From the NCBI RefSeq assembly GCF_918797505.1, contig NC_092798.1, positions 8,135,501-8,199,500 on the forward strand: a stretch of DNA of 64,000 bases. The letters run 5' to 3'. The position numbers and the translations under genes were made by a program. The notes beneath the pieces are model-generated. The model saw only the letters and a list, made by a program, of their open reading frames with translations. It had not been told where the DNA came from and did no database searches. Shown here in pieces: positions 12,863 to 24,835 of this stretch. Every line of letters starts with the position of its first letter. Positions within the stretch are counted from its first letter, which is position 1. The DNA is from Bemisia tabaci (Eukaryota; Arthropoda; Insecta; Hemiptera; Aleyrodidae).

Positions 12863-13119
12863 GGATTGCATTTTGCAAAAAGGAACCGCTAGCATTGCAA
12901 TGTTGCTAAGATTGTGCAACTTCTTTTGTCTTGGAGGAAAAACCCGATTTTCCATTAGTAGTTTCTATTTTACTCGCTAAAAACTGTAATTTTAAGACAA
13001 AAATTACCATCTAAATTTCATAGTTTTTCACGATTTCCGCAATTTTATTGCAAAAGATGAAGTTGCACAATCTTAGCATCATTGCAATGCTAGTGGTTCC
13101 TTTTTGCAAAATGCAATCC
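12863..13119. mobile_element. family B MITE, target duplication ACAT
   Basis: 257-bp foldback from GGATTGCATTTTGCAAAAAG to CTTTTTGCAAAATGCAATCC. ACAT on both sides (12859-12862, 13120-13123). Nearly the same element sits inverted at 17698-17953. Confidence 0.9.
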
Positions 13120-13219
13120 ACATGACATAGGTTAAATGGCGGAGCGTGATTGGTCGGGTATGTCTCGTCGCTGCTTTGTCGTGCCTTTGTCATACGGAAC
13201 TCATTGCAAGCTAAAGGCA

Positions 13220-14110
13220 CTTCTTGAGTGCCTACGTTATTCGGTGGGGCGGTGAAGCGAAAAGGAAGGCGAGTATTATAGGAAATCGTAGCACGGTAAA
13301 TTATCGCATCGCGGGCTCACGGAGCCGCTCTGAAAGAGAATTCTGAAACGATATCGATTGAAATGAGACATTTTCCCGATTATTATGGGTTTTTTCTCTT
13401 ATCAATTAATAAATATTCTACGAGGTAGCGAAGTATCAATCGGAGCAAATAAGACTTGTAACCTCTTTTGATTATTGCCTCATAGAAATGTTAGGAACCC
13501 CTCGACTGACTGTTCCCATCTACTGTCACATGATGACTTTCTTCTGGCAGCTAGTGGGCCCAGCGGGCCGATTACTGAAATTTAAACCAGCCCGATATGA
13601 CATCGAATTGCGATATATTGCACGGTTAAGATAGGGCTATGTCTTGTCGTAAGCGGCGACATAGAGTCGATGACATTTCAATAATCAACCCGCAGTTCAG
13701 CAAAATGAACCAAGTCTTCTGGGCAAGGGATCTACTCTTTCGGTGAATGGATTAGTAGACCTCCCTAAGGATTACTATGTGATTGGCTCCTTTCTCTGCA
13801 TTGAGTTCATCGACAGATTATTTGAGGGGGGACCAAAGTTTAACTTGGTCCTTTTTTCTGAATTCATCTGGATCGTTTTGAACCCAGGAGAGGGGGGGGG
13901 GCAAGCCATTAAAATATAAAAAAATATATTTTCTGCTGCTAAAGTTTCCTCTCTTGATCCAAAGTAAACAACTAAAGGTCCTGTAATTTATTATCAAATT
14001 TGAAACGAAGTCTCTTCTCTATGAGAAATAAATAAAAAGTCTACCACAAGTAGACCCCTTGTTTTTCAAAGAAGTTGTCTCGTTTCCGATAAAGTCGACC
14101 ACATACAATT
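13220..14110. other. no gene recognised
   Basis: Unassigned; a G run of about 10 near 13890. Confidence 0.4.
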
Positions 14111-14607
14111 GAGATGTTGCATGTGTGAGGAATTTGCGATTTGACTATGGATTATGTAAAAGTTTGCGAGAAACACGATGGTGCCACTGGTTTTCTCTGA
14201 AATCAACTCCCAAGCTCAAAAAAGCTCTCAAGTTGAGGCCAAAATGGAGGGGATATCCCACGCTATCCTGAGAGTCCACATCTACATCAAGACAAACTCT
14301 CCATGCGGAGATAGGGAGCAAATACATTAGCAGGGTTGCCGTGTTTTCAGTTTTGGAGTCCCCAATCAAAGTGGCAGCCCTGTCAATGTATTTGCTCCCT
14401 ATCTTTGCATAGAGAGTTTGTCTTGATGTAGACGTGGACTCTCAGGATAGCGTGGGATATCCCCTCCATTTTGGCTTCGACTTGAGAGCTTTTTTTGAGC
14501 TTGGGAGTTGATTTCAGAGAAAACCAGTGGCACCATCGTGTTTCTCGCGAACTTTTACATAAGAATCAATGGTCAAATCGCAAATTCCTCACACATGCAA
14601 CATCTCC
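14111..14607. mobile_element. large foldback element (family H), ~220-bp arms
   Basis: GAGATGTTGCATGTGTGAGG at the left is perfectly inverted at the right end; the arms stay highly similar to a short centre around 14340-14380. Contains the motif CACGATGGTGCCACTGG in both arms. A diverged copy lies at 46666-47157 in the last Tret1-like intron. Confidence 0.85.
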
Positions 14608-15557
14608 ATTCAAGTGAAGATGACTGCGTTGAGAGTGTCACATGACCGTGTTTTCTGATGCTTGAGTTCTACAGGAGCACGGGCGAGAAAATGATGAAAT
14701 CTGTACTAACGCCAAGTTTTTACATACATTATTGAAAGAGATACGAACTTCCGAGGAAGATAGTTTAATGCCGTAACAGACCGTGGTGTTGCGGTCCGCG
14801 TTTCCTTTCAGCTTGGTTCAATGACGTCCATTACTGTGTTTTTCAGACAACAACTCCCTAAGTTGTGGATCTACTGATAAACCAGATGCTCGACTGAACT
14901 AATTTTCTGCAACTAATCTACGATTCTCAACTATCAACACGATTCTGTCAATTGCACCAACTAGCCAACCGAGCCAACAAATTCGTAAAGTAGTCACGTG
15001 TGATTTGACCTCAGCATCCAAGTGTGGTTCGCCTGGGCATCCCAGCTAATGAATTTCGTCAAAAATGAATCGGTTGCCCATTTTAGCAATGATTCCGTTA
15101 AATAACAATCGCATTGTCCGATTGTTACCCTACTTTTACCGAGGGTCGTTTACGTAATGGGAGAAATCGCAATAAAGTTACTATGCTTTCAAGACTGTCG
15201 GTGTGGTTGCCCTTCCACTAATGAAGGCGCCGATCATTTATAGAATGTTTTAGTCACCTCTCGCGCATTTATTATGATCACTTTCATAGCAATACGTTCG
15301 GTACTAAGCAGTTTTGGTAACTGACTTGTTCCCTTAATAATTGGTACACCATGTCAATAGATCAAGGGCCATGACAAAGGGGACACGTTAGGTTCCAAAA
15401 TCAGCAGAGTCAAATGCATCACTGCATTAGGTGCTTGAGGTGAACTCGCAAAACACATTTTTGTTTTAGACTCTAAAATCAATTTTCGATTGGAAATTGC
15501 AATTCCACAGTGATATTATCCCATCAGAGTGAAACTTTTCCTTCCAGGTAACCTGAA

Positions 15558-16410
15558 CAGTCAATTTTCTGATGAAACCCGAAGAAAATAACGTATATAA
15601 AATTAGGGTTCACGGTGGAAACGTTAGGGTTCACAGTGGATATGGAAACATTAGGGTTCAAAATCGCCCCGAATTAGGGCTCAAATGCATCAGGTGCCTG
15701 AAGCGACCTCCTCAACGCACCATGTCGAGATGCACGCATCTAAAGTCAATTTTCTGATGAAACCTGAAGTCCATAAGCCCACATAAAACTTAGGGTTCAC
15801 AGTGGAAGTGGAAACATCATGGTCAAAATCACCCCGAGTCAGGGCTCAAATGTATCAGGTGCCTGAAGCGACCTCCTCAACGCACTATGTCGCGACGCAC
15901 GCATCTAGGGTCAGTTTTCTGATGAAACCTGAGGTCCGTAACATGTATATAAGTTAGGGCTCACAGTGGATGTTGAGACATCAGGGTTCAAAATCGCCCC
16001 GAGTCAGGGCTCAAATGCATCAGGTGCCTGAAGCGACCTCCTCAACGCACCACGTCGAGATGCACGCATCTAAAGTCAATTTTCTGATGAAACCTGAAGT
16101 CCATAACCCACATAAAACTTAGGGTTCACAGTGGAAGTGGAACATCATGGTCAAAATCACCCCGAGTCAGGGCTCAAATGTATCAGGTGCCTGAAGCGAC
16201 CTCCTCAACGCACTATGTCGCGACGCACGCATCTAGGGTCAGTTTTCTGATGAAACCTGAAGACCGTAAACCATAACGGTAAGTCAAAACCAGGGAGCAC
16301 AATGGATGTTGAAACATTAGGGATCACAGTGGATGTTGAAACATTAGGATCGCAATGGATGTTGAAACATTAGGGTTCAAAATCGCCCCGAATCAGGGCT
16401 CAAATGCATC
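15558..16410. repeat. tandem satellite, ~165-bp unit with two-unit higher-order pattern
   Basis: TCANTTTTCTGATGAAAC recurs at 15561, 15746, 15911, 16076 and 16239. Units alternate between an AAAGTCAAT and an AGGGTCAGT version, and the pair 15746-16075 is repeated almost exactly at 16076-16258. Shared phrases include GGTGCCTGAAGCGACCTCC. The last part decays into short ACATTAGG-containing repeats. Confidence 0.9.
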
Positions 16411-16456
16411 AGGTGCCTACTCAACGCATTTAGAATTGAGCTCTACGAGAACGTAC

Positions 16457-16500
16457 CTCCATTCGTGCCAGCCCAAGTATCCAAACCACAGGGCGAACAT
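16457..16500 (-). CDS. possible orphan first coding exon
   Basis: On the minus strand an ATG (16500-16498) opens MFALWFGYLGWHEW and runs to a donor GTACGT at 16456. A stop lies upstream in frame. It sits at the edge of a GC- and CpG-rich patch, as a first exon would. I found no matching downstream exon in 1-16440, so this is only a candidate; it may equally be chance. Product unknown. Confidence 0.25.
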
Positions 16501-16860
16501 GACGACAGCGTAATCCGTTCGTAGCACCTCGAGCACGCACTTCACAACACCTCACAAGACCCGACTCATCCTGGAGCGGGAATCAGCTGACAGCAAGGGC
16601 GAGGGAACACGCTTTCGGCTGGAGTTTCAGCGTTTCAGCGCACGGCGCTCATGCGGCGAGGCTCAAACCGCGGTCCGGGCATCTCTAACCTTAACACTCC
16701 GGTGCAAGGAGTCTAAAATTAAATGAAACGCACACCGAGAACGCGAACGCACTCACACAGGCGACGGGAGCGATGCTCCGCGAGAGGCTCCGCTTTTTCT
16801 GCGTGAGAGGTTAGAGCCCGCGTCGACGGGGCCGGGGGACCCGCGGGTCTTTGCTCCTTA
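16480..16860. promoter_or_regulatory. CpG-rich, promoter-like patch
   Basis: About 400 bp markedly richer in GC and CpG than anything nearby (for example GCGTCGACGGGGCCGGGG near 16820). Unmethylated CpG-rich stretches in insects often mark housekeeping promoters. No core promoter element was assigned. Confidence 0.35.
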
Positions 16861-17446
16861 TTGATCGGGACACCTCACCCGCCTGACCTACATTCCCGCT
16901 TCATTCATGGTCTGGTCCCTCCGTCATAAACTAGGACTATTAATCAGGCGAGCCGAGTCGAGTCCGCTCGACGAGTCTGGATTCGCGAGTTCGGAATTTT
17001 CCGCGAGGAAAATCGATTTCCGGCTCGCTTGCGGTGCACTGAAAAAGTGACTTTGATATGGATAAGATTTAGCAAAAAACAGTTCCCCTGGCTGCTCAAC
17101 TCCCACCCCCCTCACCCGTAAAAACGATAAATTGCCACTATTATGGAACGCGTTGGCCGATTTCGCTGAAATTCAATAGGAAACCAGTCTTAGTAGATAT
17201 CTAACTACCATCAAAATTTCAGCTCAAAATATTCATTTTTACTCGAGTTATCGCGTGGACAAAATTAGACCTCCCCCCACTTTGACCCCTCGCTGTGCGA
17301 AAAGTAATTAACGTATTCCGATTTTTTCTTCACAGTTTAAAAGTACTCTCAGGGGACTATAAACCCCAGAAGTTCCGTTTCAAGAAACTTAAAAATTAAC
17401 TGCCGCTCAACGCTCTGAAAACTGAAAAATCCTCACGCTGGCTGAA
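16861..17446. other. no gene recognised
   Basis: Unique-looking sequence. A 63-codon open frame on minus (16924-17115) has no domain. Confidence 0.4.
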
Positions 17447-17482
17447 ATACATACATACATACATACATACATACATACATAC
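17447..17482. repeat. (CATA)n microsatellite
   Basis: About nine copies of the tetranucleotide, followed at 17508-17517 by a short (TA)n. Confidence 0.95.
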
Positions 17483-17697
17483 ACCCTTCAAATAACAACT
17501 AACTAACTATATATATATGACAGAAAATGAATGACATATATATTCGTGATCTACGACTCGAGATCGGTGCTCTTTACATGGTCCCAGGTCTAGGTCCCAC
17601 CATGAGGGAGAACGCAATAGGGTATCTTTCCTACGGAAAATACACTATACGGAACCAGCGTGATTACAGGGTCGTAAAAAGTGGCTCTTTCATAGTT

Positions 17698-17953
17698 GGA
17701 TTGCATTTTGCAAAAAGGGACCACTAGCATTGCAATGATGCTAAGATTGTGCAACTTCATCTTTTGCAATAAAATTGCGGAAATTGTGAAAAACTATGAA
17801 ATTTAGATGGTAATTTTGTCTTAAATTTACAGTTTTTAGCGAGTAAAATAGAAACTATGAATGGATAATCGGGTTTTTCCTCCAAGACAAAAGAAGTTGC
17901 ACAATCTTAGTAACATTGCAATGCTAGTGGTTCCTTTTTGCAAAGTGCAATCC
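17698..17953. mobile_element. family B MITE nested in family O, target duplication AGTT
   Basis: Inverted relative to 12863-13119 and very similar. AGTT flanks at 17694-17697 and 17954-17957. The intact family O copy has a single AGTT at the matching place. Confidence 0.92.
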
Positions 17954-18000
17954 AGTTAGCTAAAAAATCTCCCAGAATATCAAATACTTTTTGCATCACA

Positions 18001-18213
18001 CACTGAAAAAAAAGTAGCTTGGATCAAGCATGATAATTCTTGAATTTGCGGCCAAGAATTTGCTTTATCTTGCTTTAGGCTGACTTTTTCTTGATTCAAG
18101 AAAAATAATGCTTGGATTAAGCAAAAAAGTGGCTTATATTAACCAGAAAAATTCTTGATTTAAGAGGAAAGACTTCTTGGCGGCAAATTTCAGATTCTTT
18201 TTTTTTTCCAGTG
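18001..18213. mobile_element. short CACTGAAAAAAAA-ended MITE nested in family O
   Basis: 213 bp with ends CACTGAAAAAAAAG and TTTTTTTTTCCAGTG. Its interior has repeated CTTGATT/AATCAAG words. Absent from the intact family O copy at 30333-30583. Confidence 0.75.
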
Positions 18214-18453
18214 CACCAAAAAATTGCTAATTTTAAAGAAAACAATTGTGAAACTTCCTCTTTTTTTTTTTAGAAATATTTGATATATGAATAGTTTTAA
18301 AATTTACACACTTTTTTCCTTTCAAAATTAATAATTTTTTGGTGGGAAGCAAAATCTGTTTGCTCTTCTGAGAGATTTTTTTAGGTGATTATGAAGAAGC
18401 AACATGTTTACAACACTGTAATCGAGCTAGTTTCTATTTGCTAAATGCGATCC

Positions 18454-20056
18454 ATATGAGCATTAAACGAGGTGGAAAAATAGTGGTGGGCTCACACTTT
18501 TTTGTGGGCAAAATAGGGCGAGAAAATTAAAAAAATTCCGATTTAAATAAAACATTTGGGCTCTAGTCAGCTCTTCGAGTGTGGACTGTGGACTCAGCAC
18601 TATTTTACCACCTTCTAACATACAATTCGGGCCAAACTTTCAGGGGTTTTTTTTTAAATAAAGGGCCACACAATTTCCACCTCAATATCGTAGAATAGTG
18701 TTTTATATCAATACAAGCATAGAATTCATGATGTCCGTAATTTGTGATATACGTAAAAGAGCTATGATTTTCCTTCAATTTCGCTTGATACCACATACCT
18801 ACTCCGGAGTTCGAATAGTTGCTCGCTTGGTTCCCGCTAGTGTAGCGACATTTCACTGCGCGACGACACTTCACCGCTTTTCATCTCGGCATTCCCGAGA
18901 ACGCGCATTTATACTTGCGATTTGGAACAAAAAATGAGAAATTTCGCGATAATCGCTGCGATATCACGGGAAATACGCCCGCTAATAATGCGTGTTCGCC
19001 TCATATCGCGACACAATAACGAAACTTCTCCGCCGGATGATTAAGAACGTTCAAGCATAAATATTTGTGAATTCCCCTCCCCCCGAGCTTTCGGGAAAAG
19101 GCCCACAGCGAGAAATTGCGTATGAGAAACATGCATTTGAAGTTTCCATGATACTTTCCAGCTACTGACTGAGACTTTCCATTGGAGCGTGAACTCTGGC
19201 TTTCTGGAACTCTGGCAAAAATCATGAAAATCGGCCCGATAGGACGCTAGAACTAAGCGTTACCAGATACGCAAATTTAGGAGGTCTTGGAGCTTACAGT
19301 ATAGATATGTTGAAGGATAGGGACTTCCGTTGCCATAGCGTTACAGGGGGGGGGGGATTAAATGCCGAAAAAAAGCGTTACGTAATTTAGGGACGGTCCC
19401 TAATCTACGGTTAAACCGCCAGACTGTAGAGGCGTTCTACGGGTCAAAGCTAGACTTTCTATTTGTATGAATTTTTTTCCAAAATTGCTTTTTAAGGGTG
19501 CTACAGCCCCTCTTCCTCGATGTCTTCGTAAATAAATGATTTTTCGTATGCATTTTGGCACCCATAATTCGATACACTGAGTTCATTGATGGCATTAGAA
19601 AAGTCGGAATTCGGGAATTTGAGAGAGGGTATAGCCTTAAATGGGCCAATGATTTGGTTTTCTGTATGCAGAAATGGTATTTTCTAGACCCCCTGAAACT
19701 CTCCAAAACCCTATTTTTCACTGAAATCCAAACTTCTAAATTCAGCGTATCAAATTATGGGAGTATACCAATTGTTATGAGATTTGGCGCATTACCGTTG
19801 CCAAAATGGCGAAAAAACGATTCATTTCTTGGAACTTTGGGATAGCTTTGCCCCGCTTGAAAATCACTTTTGAAAAACAATTTATAGCAGAAATAAATTT
19901 AACCATTGAATCGCTCCTGCAGTCTGTCGGTCGAACCTTCGATCACCCTGTATAAGCATAAGTATTCTTGAATCCTCCTCATCAAGTCAATAAAATATAA
20001 AATTGTTTGTACTAAGTCAATTTCTGCATGATATGGTATAAGCAATCCTCCCATTG
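18454..20056. other. no gene recognised
   Basis: Unassigned; G run near 19346-19356. The open frames at 18605-18937 and 19437-19845 show no domain or splice context. Confidence 0.4.
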
Positions 20057-20064
20057 ATGTTAAC

Positions 20065-20677
20065 CAGGCCCGCCACAAGGGGGGGGGGGATACTGGGTCC
20101 CTGGTACCGGGGCCCCGGAGAGGGCCCGTGTTTCCCGTGAAAGACCACTACGAATTCACATGCAACCTTTGTTTCGTAAGAAAAAGTGAAAAATTTACAC
20201 TAAAAATTTCGCAAAAGGTGATTAGATTTTCAGAAACACGCTGGGGCACTGTAGAATTCTTCTTAAATTTTCAAAGATGTATACTTCTTGGAAAATTTCT
20301 ATCTATTTTCAAGATTTTCAGCACAGAGGGATATTTTTAGTAACTGCGTTTCATTTTCTTCCGTCGTCAGATGCTGAGGGTTTCCAGTCTGGGCATCCTC
20401 GACTTCAATGGCTCATAGCTCAACTCCCTTGCCATAGACAAGCGAAGGGGGAGGGCCCTCTTAGAACTGAAAATAGTAGCATATGCCCCCCCCCCCCCCC
20501 AAAAAAAAAAAAAAAAAAAAATTTCCAGATGTTTTGAATGCAACAATTTGCAAGTATTTTGTGCTGAAAGTAGAAAAAAAAACATAATTATGCCCCTCGG
20601 ACTCCCCCCCCCCTCCGTGCTTGGGGCCCGGAACTTACAACTGGTACCAGGGCCCGAGATGGGATGTGCAGAGCCTG
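20065..20677. mobile_element. hAT-like non-autonomous element, copy 1 of the composite
   Basis: Starts CAGGCCCGCCACA, ends GATGTGCAGAGCCTG. Lacks about 90 bp near its right end that copy 2 has. Contains a C run followed by an A run at 20487-20521. Confidence 0.85.
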
Positions 20678-21598
20678 CATGAAGGCTATTTCCATTTAAA
20701 TCTTCCGTCACATTCTGACGGCGCAATGATACAACTATTTGAACTCTCCGGAATGCGTGAGGTATCACGCCGCATTTGAAGGCGTTTCAAAACAGGCAAG
20801 GTTTGATACCCGGATTATCGTTTTACATAGTTCATATTATTTTGTTTCCATTTTTAACCACTTGTTTAATTATAATCCTCCTATAAAAACCACTCATTTG
20901 CTAAATACAATTCTAGCTGAAGTGCACTTGAGCGCATTCATGACTGCAAAAATGTTAACGAAAATCGACAAGCCCAGCGTGCATGAAGGCTATTTCCATT
21001 TAAATATTCCGTCACATTCTTACGGCGCAACGATACAATTATTTGAACTCTCCGGAATGCGTGAGGTATCACGCCGCATTTAAAGGCGTTTTCAAAACAA
21101 CCAAGTTCCGTTATCGGAATAATCGTTTTGCATCGTTCATATTATTTTGTTTCCATTTTTAACCACTTGTTTAATTATAATCCTCCTAAAGAAACCACCA
21201 ATTTGCTAAATACAATTCTAGCTGAAGCGCACTTGAGCGCATTCATGACTGCAAAAATGTTAATTGAAAGCTAAAAGGCCAGCGTGCATGAAGGCTATTT
21301 CAATTGCAATCTTCCGTCGAATTTCAAAGGCACAATGATACAACTATTTGAACTCTCCGGAATGCGAGGTATCACGATGCATTTGAAGGCGTTTTCAAAT
21401 CAGCCAAGTTCCGATACCTGAATTATCGTTTTGCATAGTTCATATTATTTTGTTATATTCCGTACCACTCGTTTATTTTTAATTCTCGTAGAAAAACCAC
21501 CCATTTGTAAATACAATTCTAGCTGAAGCGCACTTCAGCTATGCATTCACCACTGCAAAAATGTCAAAGGAAATCGACAAGCCCAGCGTGCGTGAAGG
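20678..21598. repeat. three tandem 304-305 bp satellite units
   Basis: Units start CATGAAGGC at 20678, 20982 and 21287, and a fourth is cut after 8 bp at 21591-21598. Shared phrases: GAACTCTCCGGAATGCG and ATACAATTCTAGCTGAAG. Confidence 0.92.
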
Positions 21599-22101
21599 CA
21601 GGCTCGCCACAAGGGGGGGATACTGGGTCCCTGGTACCGGGGCCCCGTGTTTCCCGTGATAGACCACTACGAATTCACATGCAACCCTTGTTTCGTAAGA
21701 AAAAGTGAAAAATTTACCCTAAAAATTTCGCAAAAGGTGTATAGATGTTCAGAAACACGCTGGGGCACTGTAGAATTCTTCTTAAATTTTCAAAGATGTA
21801 TACTTCTTGGAAAATTTCTATCTATTTTCAAGATTTTCAGTACCGAGGGATATTTTTAGTAACTGCGTTTCATTTTCTTCCGTCGTCAGATGCTATGAGT
21901 CTCCAGTCTGGGCATCCTCGACTTTAATGGCTCATAGCTCAACTCCCTTGCCATAGACAAACGAAGGGGAGTCCAGGGGGGCCTGGCCCTCTTAGAACTG
22001 AAAATAGTATCATATGCCCTCCCCCCCCCAAAAAAAAAAAAATAAAAATTTTCCAGATGTTTTGAATGCAACAATTCGCAAGTATTTTGTGCTGAAAGTA
22101 G

Positions 22102-22155
<54 letters not shown>

Positions 22156-22330
22156 ATAATTATTCCGCTGAAATTGATGGAAAAATTCTTTAGGGAAGCC
22201 TCAAAATGCGTCCGATTAGTCGTATAAATTCTAAAATTTCTCGGGGGATGCCCCTCGGACCCCCCCTCCGTGCTTGGGGCCCGGACCTTAAAACTGGTAC
22301 CAGGGCCCGAGATGGGATGTGGCGGGCCTG
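21599..22330. mobile_element. hAT-like non-autonomous element, copy 2 of the composite
   Basis: Direct repeat of copy 1 with left end CAGGCTCGCCACA and right end TGTGGCGGGCCTG. Carries an A run of about 54 at 22101-22154. Confidence 0.87.
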
Positions 22331-22666
22331 ATGTTAACTGAAAGTTAATTGCACATTAATAAAGATGTGCAGACTGAAACTTCCGCGGAAAAGTTTGGGA
22401 GACATTGCACACTTCTCTCCCCAAGTCAACAAATAGGCATCTCCATACGAACTGTACTGCGACAAAGTTTTATCCTCAACGAGGGTTTTTTTCCGCCATC
22501 CAATTTTCAATTCTATAAGGTGGCTGCCCCCCGCTCTCTTGCCGCCCAGCTACGCCGACGAGTAAACTAATCTATTAATCTGAGTCATATATAAATATGC
22601 CAAGTTTTCATGAGTCGTCGTCCTTGCTCAATCCGCAATATAAGTTTTGATTATTTGCATATTAAA

Positions 22667-22804
22667 GGAACGGAATTTTGCAATGTGGAACTACAATTTC
22701 TGGCTCAGCTTAGAAACAACGCATTTACCAATAATTTTCCTATGCACATAAGTGTTTTCACGGATGAGCCAGAAATTGTAGTTCGAAATTGCACGATGTA
22801 GTCC
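22667..22804. mobile_element. family A MITE
   Basis: Foldback with CAATTTCTGGCTCAGC and the inverse GAGCCAGAAATTGTAGTTC. The flanks do not give a clean target duplication. Confidence 0.75.
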
Positions 22805-24210
22805 ATATGGAGCCGACCCGACGATGATGATTCAAATTGATCCTCTTAGCGGTTGCGAACGGGCCGCTTAGGTGGAAACAAAGAACAGCAGACAGTCGTG
22901 ACATTTTCACTGACTAGCATGAAAATGGTCAAAAATACGAGAAAAAATAGAGGTAGATACGTAGAAAGAAGAGGGGGGGGGGGAGATAGATAAGATGACA
23001 AATCCTTTCTTATAAGCAGACCGATTATCGTTATCCTGATCACGCATTTCATTTTGTGAGCACATGCCGGCCGCTTTTACCTGGGAATCCCAAGAAGGAG
23101 GGATATTTGCGAAATTGAAGCCACATGCTTGTCTTTGGGGAGAACAAGGAAAACGTTGAGAAACTCGAGGGATCGGAAGTTCTGGTGGGTCGGCCAGTCG
23201 TAGTTGGGCAGCCGTAGGTGTTAGATTGACTGTAGTGGTTGTACAATATATAATCCGGAAAATTAGTAACTAGCTTCTTGAACTTCCAAATATGAGAGCA
23301 TTGTGAAGTCGTCTTTCGTGATGTTGTCGGAAATCAGATTTTTCTCCGATCCACGTGTGAAGAACATGAAATTGAAGTGCGTTTTCATCAGATTTGTTTT
23401 GTGTTCGGCACCTCATCTTATTATCATTTCTCCCGCGGAACTGAACGACAGTCTACTTATGAAAATTGCATGAGGTATGAACTAACTTTTGCATCACTGT
23501 TTCAAAATCATTTACCTTTCCCCTGGTAGCAACGACTGCTGTAAAAACATTAAGAAGAACTCGTAAATTTTTGTTTGGGAAAAACAGACTTTGAGAAAAA
23601 CTGTTGAAATTTTCGATTTAAGAAATTCGTCGTGGGGTTTTTTCAAGTAATAAGAGGTAAAGTTTAAGTACCAAAAAAAAATTGTTTAAAAACTCTCAAA
23701 GGACCTATTAGAATATTTTAATCCTAAAAGTGTTCGAAAAAATGTTGGAAAACTCTTAAGAAAGCATACATTTTCTTTCAGATTTTTTCGACGAGACGTA
23801 GATTCCACCAGACTTAAATACTTCAAAAAGAAAGTATCCGAAACGGGTCTCCTAAAAAAAATATCTAACACGAGGGATCTTGAAAGTTACTATTTAAAGG
23901 GAATTGCTACCAAAATCCATACAAGTTCATGTTTTTATCTTTTATATTTTCCTCATTAATTTCATGTTTTTCATGTCCATTGCATTATTAAAATGAGATT
24001 TGATGCTATCGTTTTTACACTGATACCTACGAATATTAAGAGTATCCTAATGCAAAAAATTGGCCATATCCTCATCGTTCAAGCATCCTCCTAGGTCAAA
24101 TTTTTTGAAAGAAAAAAGAAGCGCCCGTGTGAGGCTTCTTAAATACCTCAAGGACATCAGATTCAGATTTACTTAAGTGCCTTCATTCACTATCACGGTC
24201 ACTATCATTT
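22805..24210. other. no gene recognised
   Basis: Unassigned AT-rich sequence; G run near 22972-22983. Confidence 0.4.
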
Positions 24211-24347
24211 GGACTACATTTTGCAATTTGGAACTATAATTTCTGGCTCACCTGTAAAAACACTTATGTGCATAGGGAAACTAATGGTACTTACGCTGTT
24301 TCTAAACTGAGCCGGAAATTATAGTTCCGAATTGCAAAATATAGTCC
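24211..24347. mobile_element. family A MITE, target duplication ATTT
   Basis: From GGACTACATTTTGCAATTTG to the inverse ending ATAGTCC. ATTT flanks at 24207-24210 and 24348-24351. Confidence 0.9.
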
Positions 24348-24835
24348 ATTTTAACGGTGGATAAACATTGCAAAATCAGAAATACAGATTCTTACGCTTT
24401 CAGTTACAGCCTCCCCCCCCCCCCCACCCGCAGTTCCTATTCATCATTGCTTGAGATTCTCGAAGACATAACCACTTTTTTAAAGGGAATTTTAGTGGTT
24501 TGAGGGCAATGTCGCAGAGTTTTTTGAAATCTGTTCCTCCTTCCTTCCTAGCAAAAGTCACCTCCTACCGTGCAATTTCACCCTCCCCCCCTCCTTCCAA
24601 AGATTCGGTTACAAAAGCGTCCTTGTTTGCTAACCTCTCGCCACGTTGCGTTGTAATTGGCAGGAACGGAAATTCTTGTTTTGGGGAGGTATGATTATTC
24701 TGTCTGGTCCTCCCAAGTTTTCCCGGTGTCTTTTGTATGAGTGCTGTGCCTCAGATGGGTATTTTGTCATGATCACTCTGACCACCGACCGGTGCAACAT
24801 CCCCACTACCCCCCCCCCCCCCCCCCTCCTTCATC

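Larger units (their letters stand above)
17640..18453. mobile_element. family O MITE split by two later insertions
   Basis: Outer element recognised by GGAACCAGCGTGATTACAG at its left and CACTGTAATCGAGCTAG... CGATCC at its right (18453). Comparison with the intact copy at 30333-30583 shows insertions at AGTT (17698-17953) and near CAC (18001-18213). The extreme left end is eroded. Confidence 0.8.
20065..22330. mobile_element. composite hAT-like element: two full element copies bracketing a satellite array
   Basis: Left end CAGGCCCGCCACA, right end TGTGGCGGGCCTG, flanked by the 8-bp duplication ATGTTAAC at 20057-20064 and 22331-22338. Inside are copy 1 (20065-20677), three 304-305 bp satellite units (20678-21598) and copy 2 (21599-22330), in direct orientation. 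No transposase. 8-bp duplications and CAGG ends fit hAT. Confidence 0.85.

Noticed and set aside
15561..16260. CTGATGA...GAAA words in the tandem satellite as possible hammerhead ribozymes
   Set aside because: The segment between CTGATGA and GAAA does not form stem II, and the flanks do not pair as stem III; no hammerhead fold results.
15585..16400. TTAGGG-like words as telomeric repeats
   Set aside because: They occur once or twice per 165-bp unit (AACATTAGGGTTCA), not as a tandem array.
20367..20768. 133-codon open frame on minus
   Set aside because: Lies across the end of the composite hAT-like element and its poly(C)/poly(A) tract.
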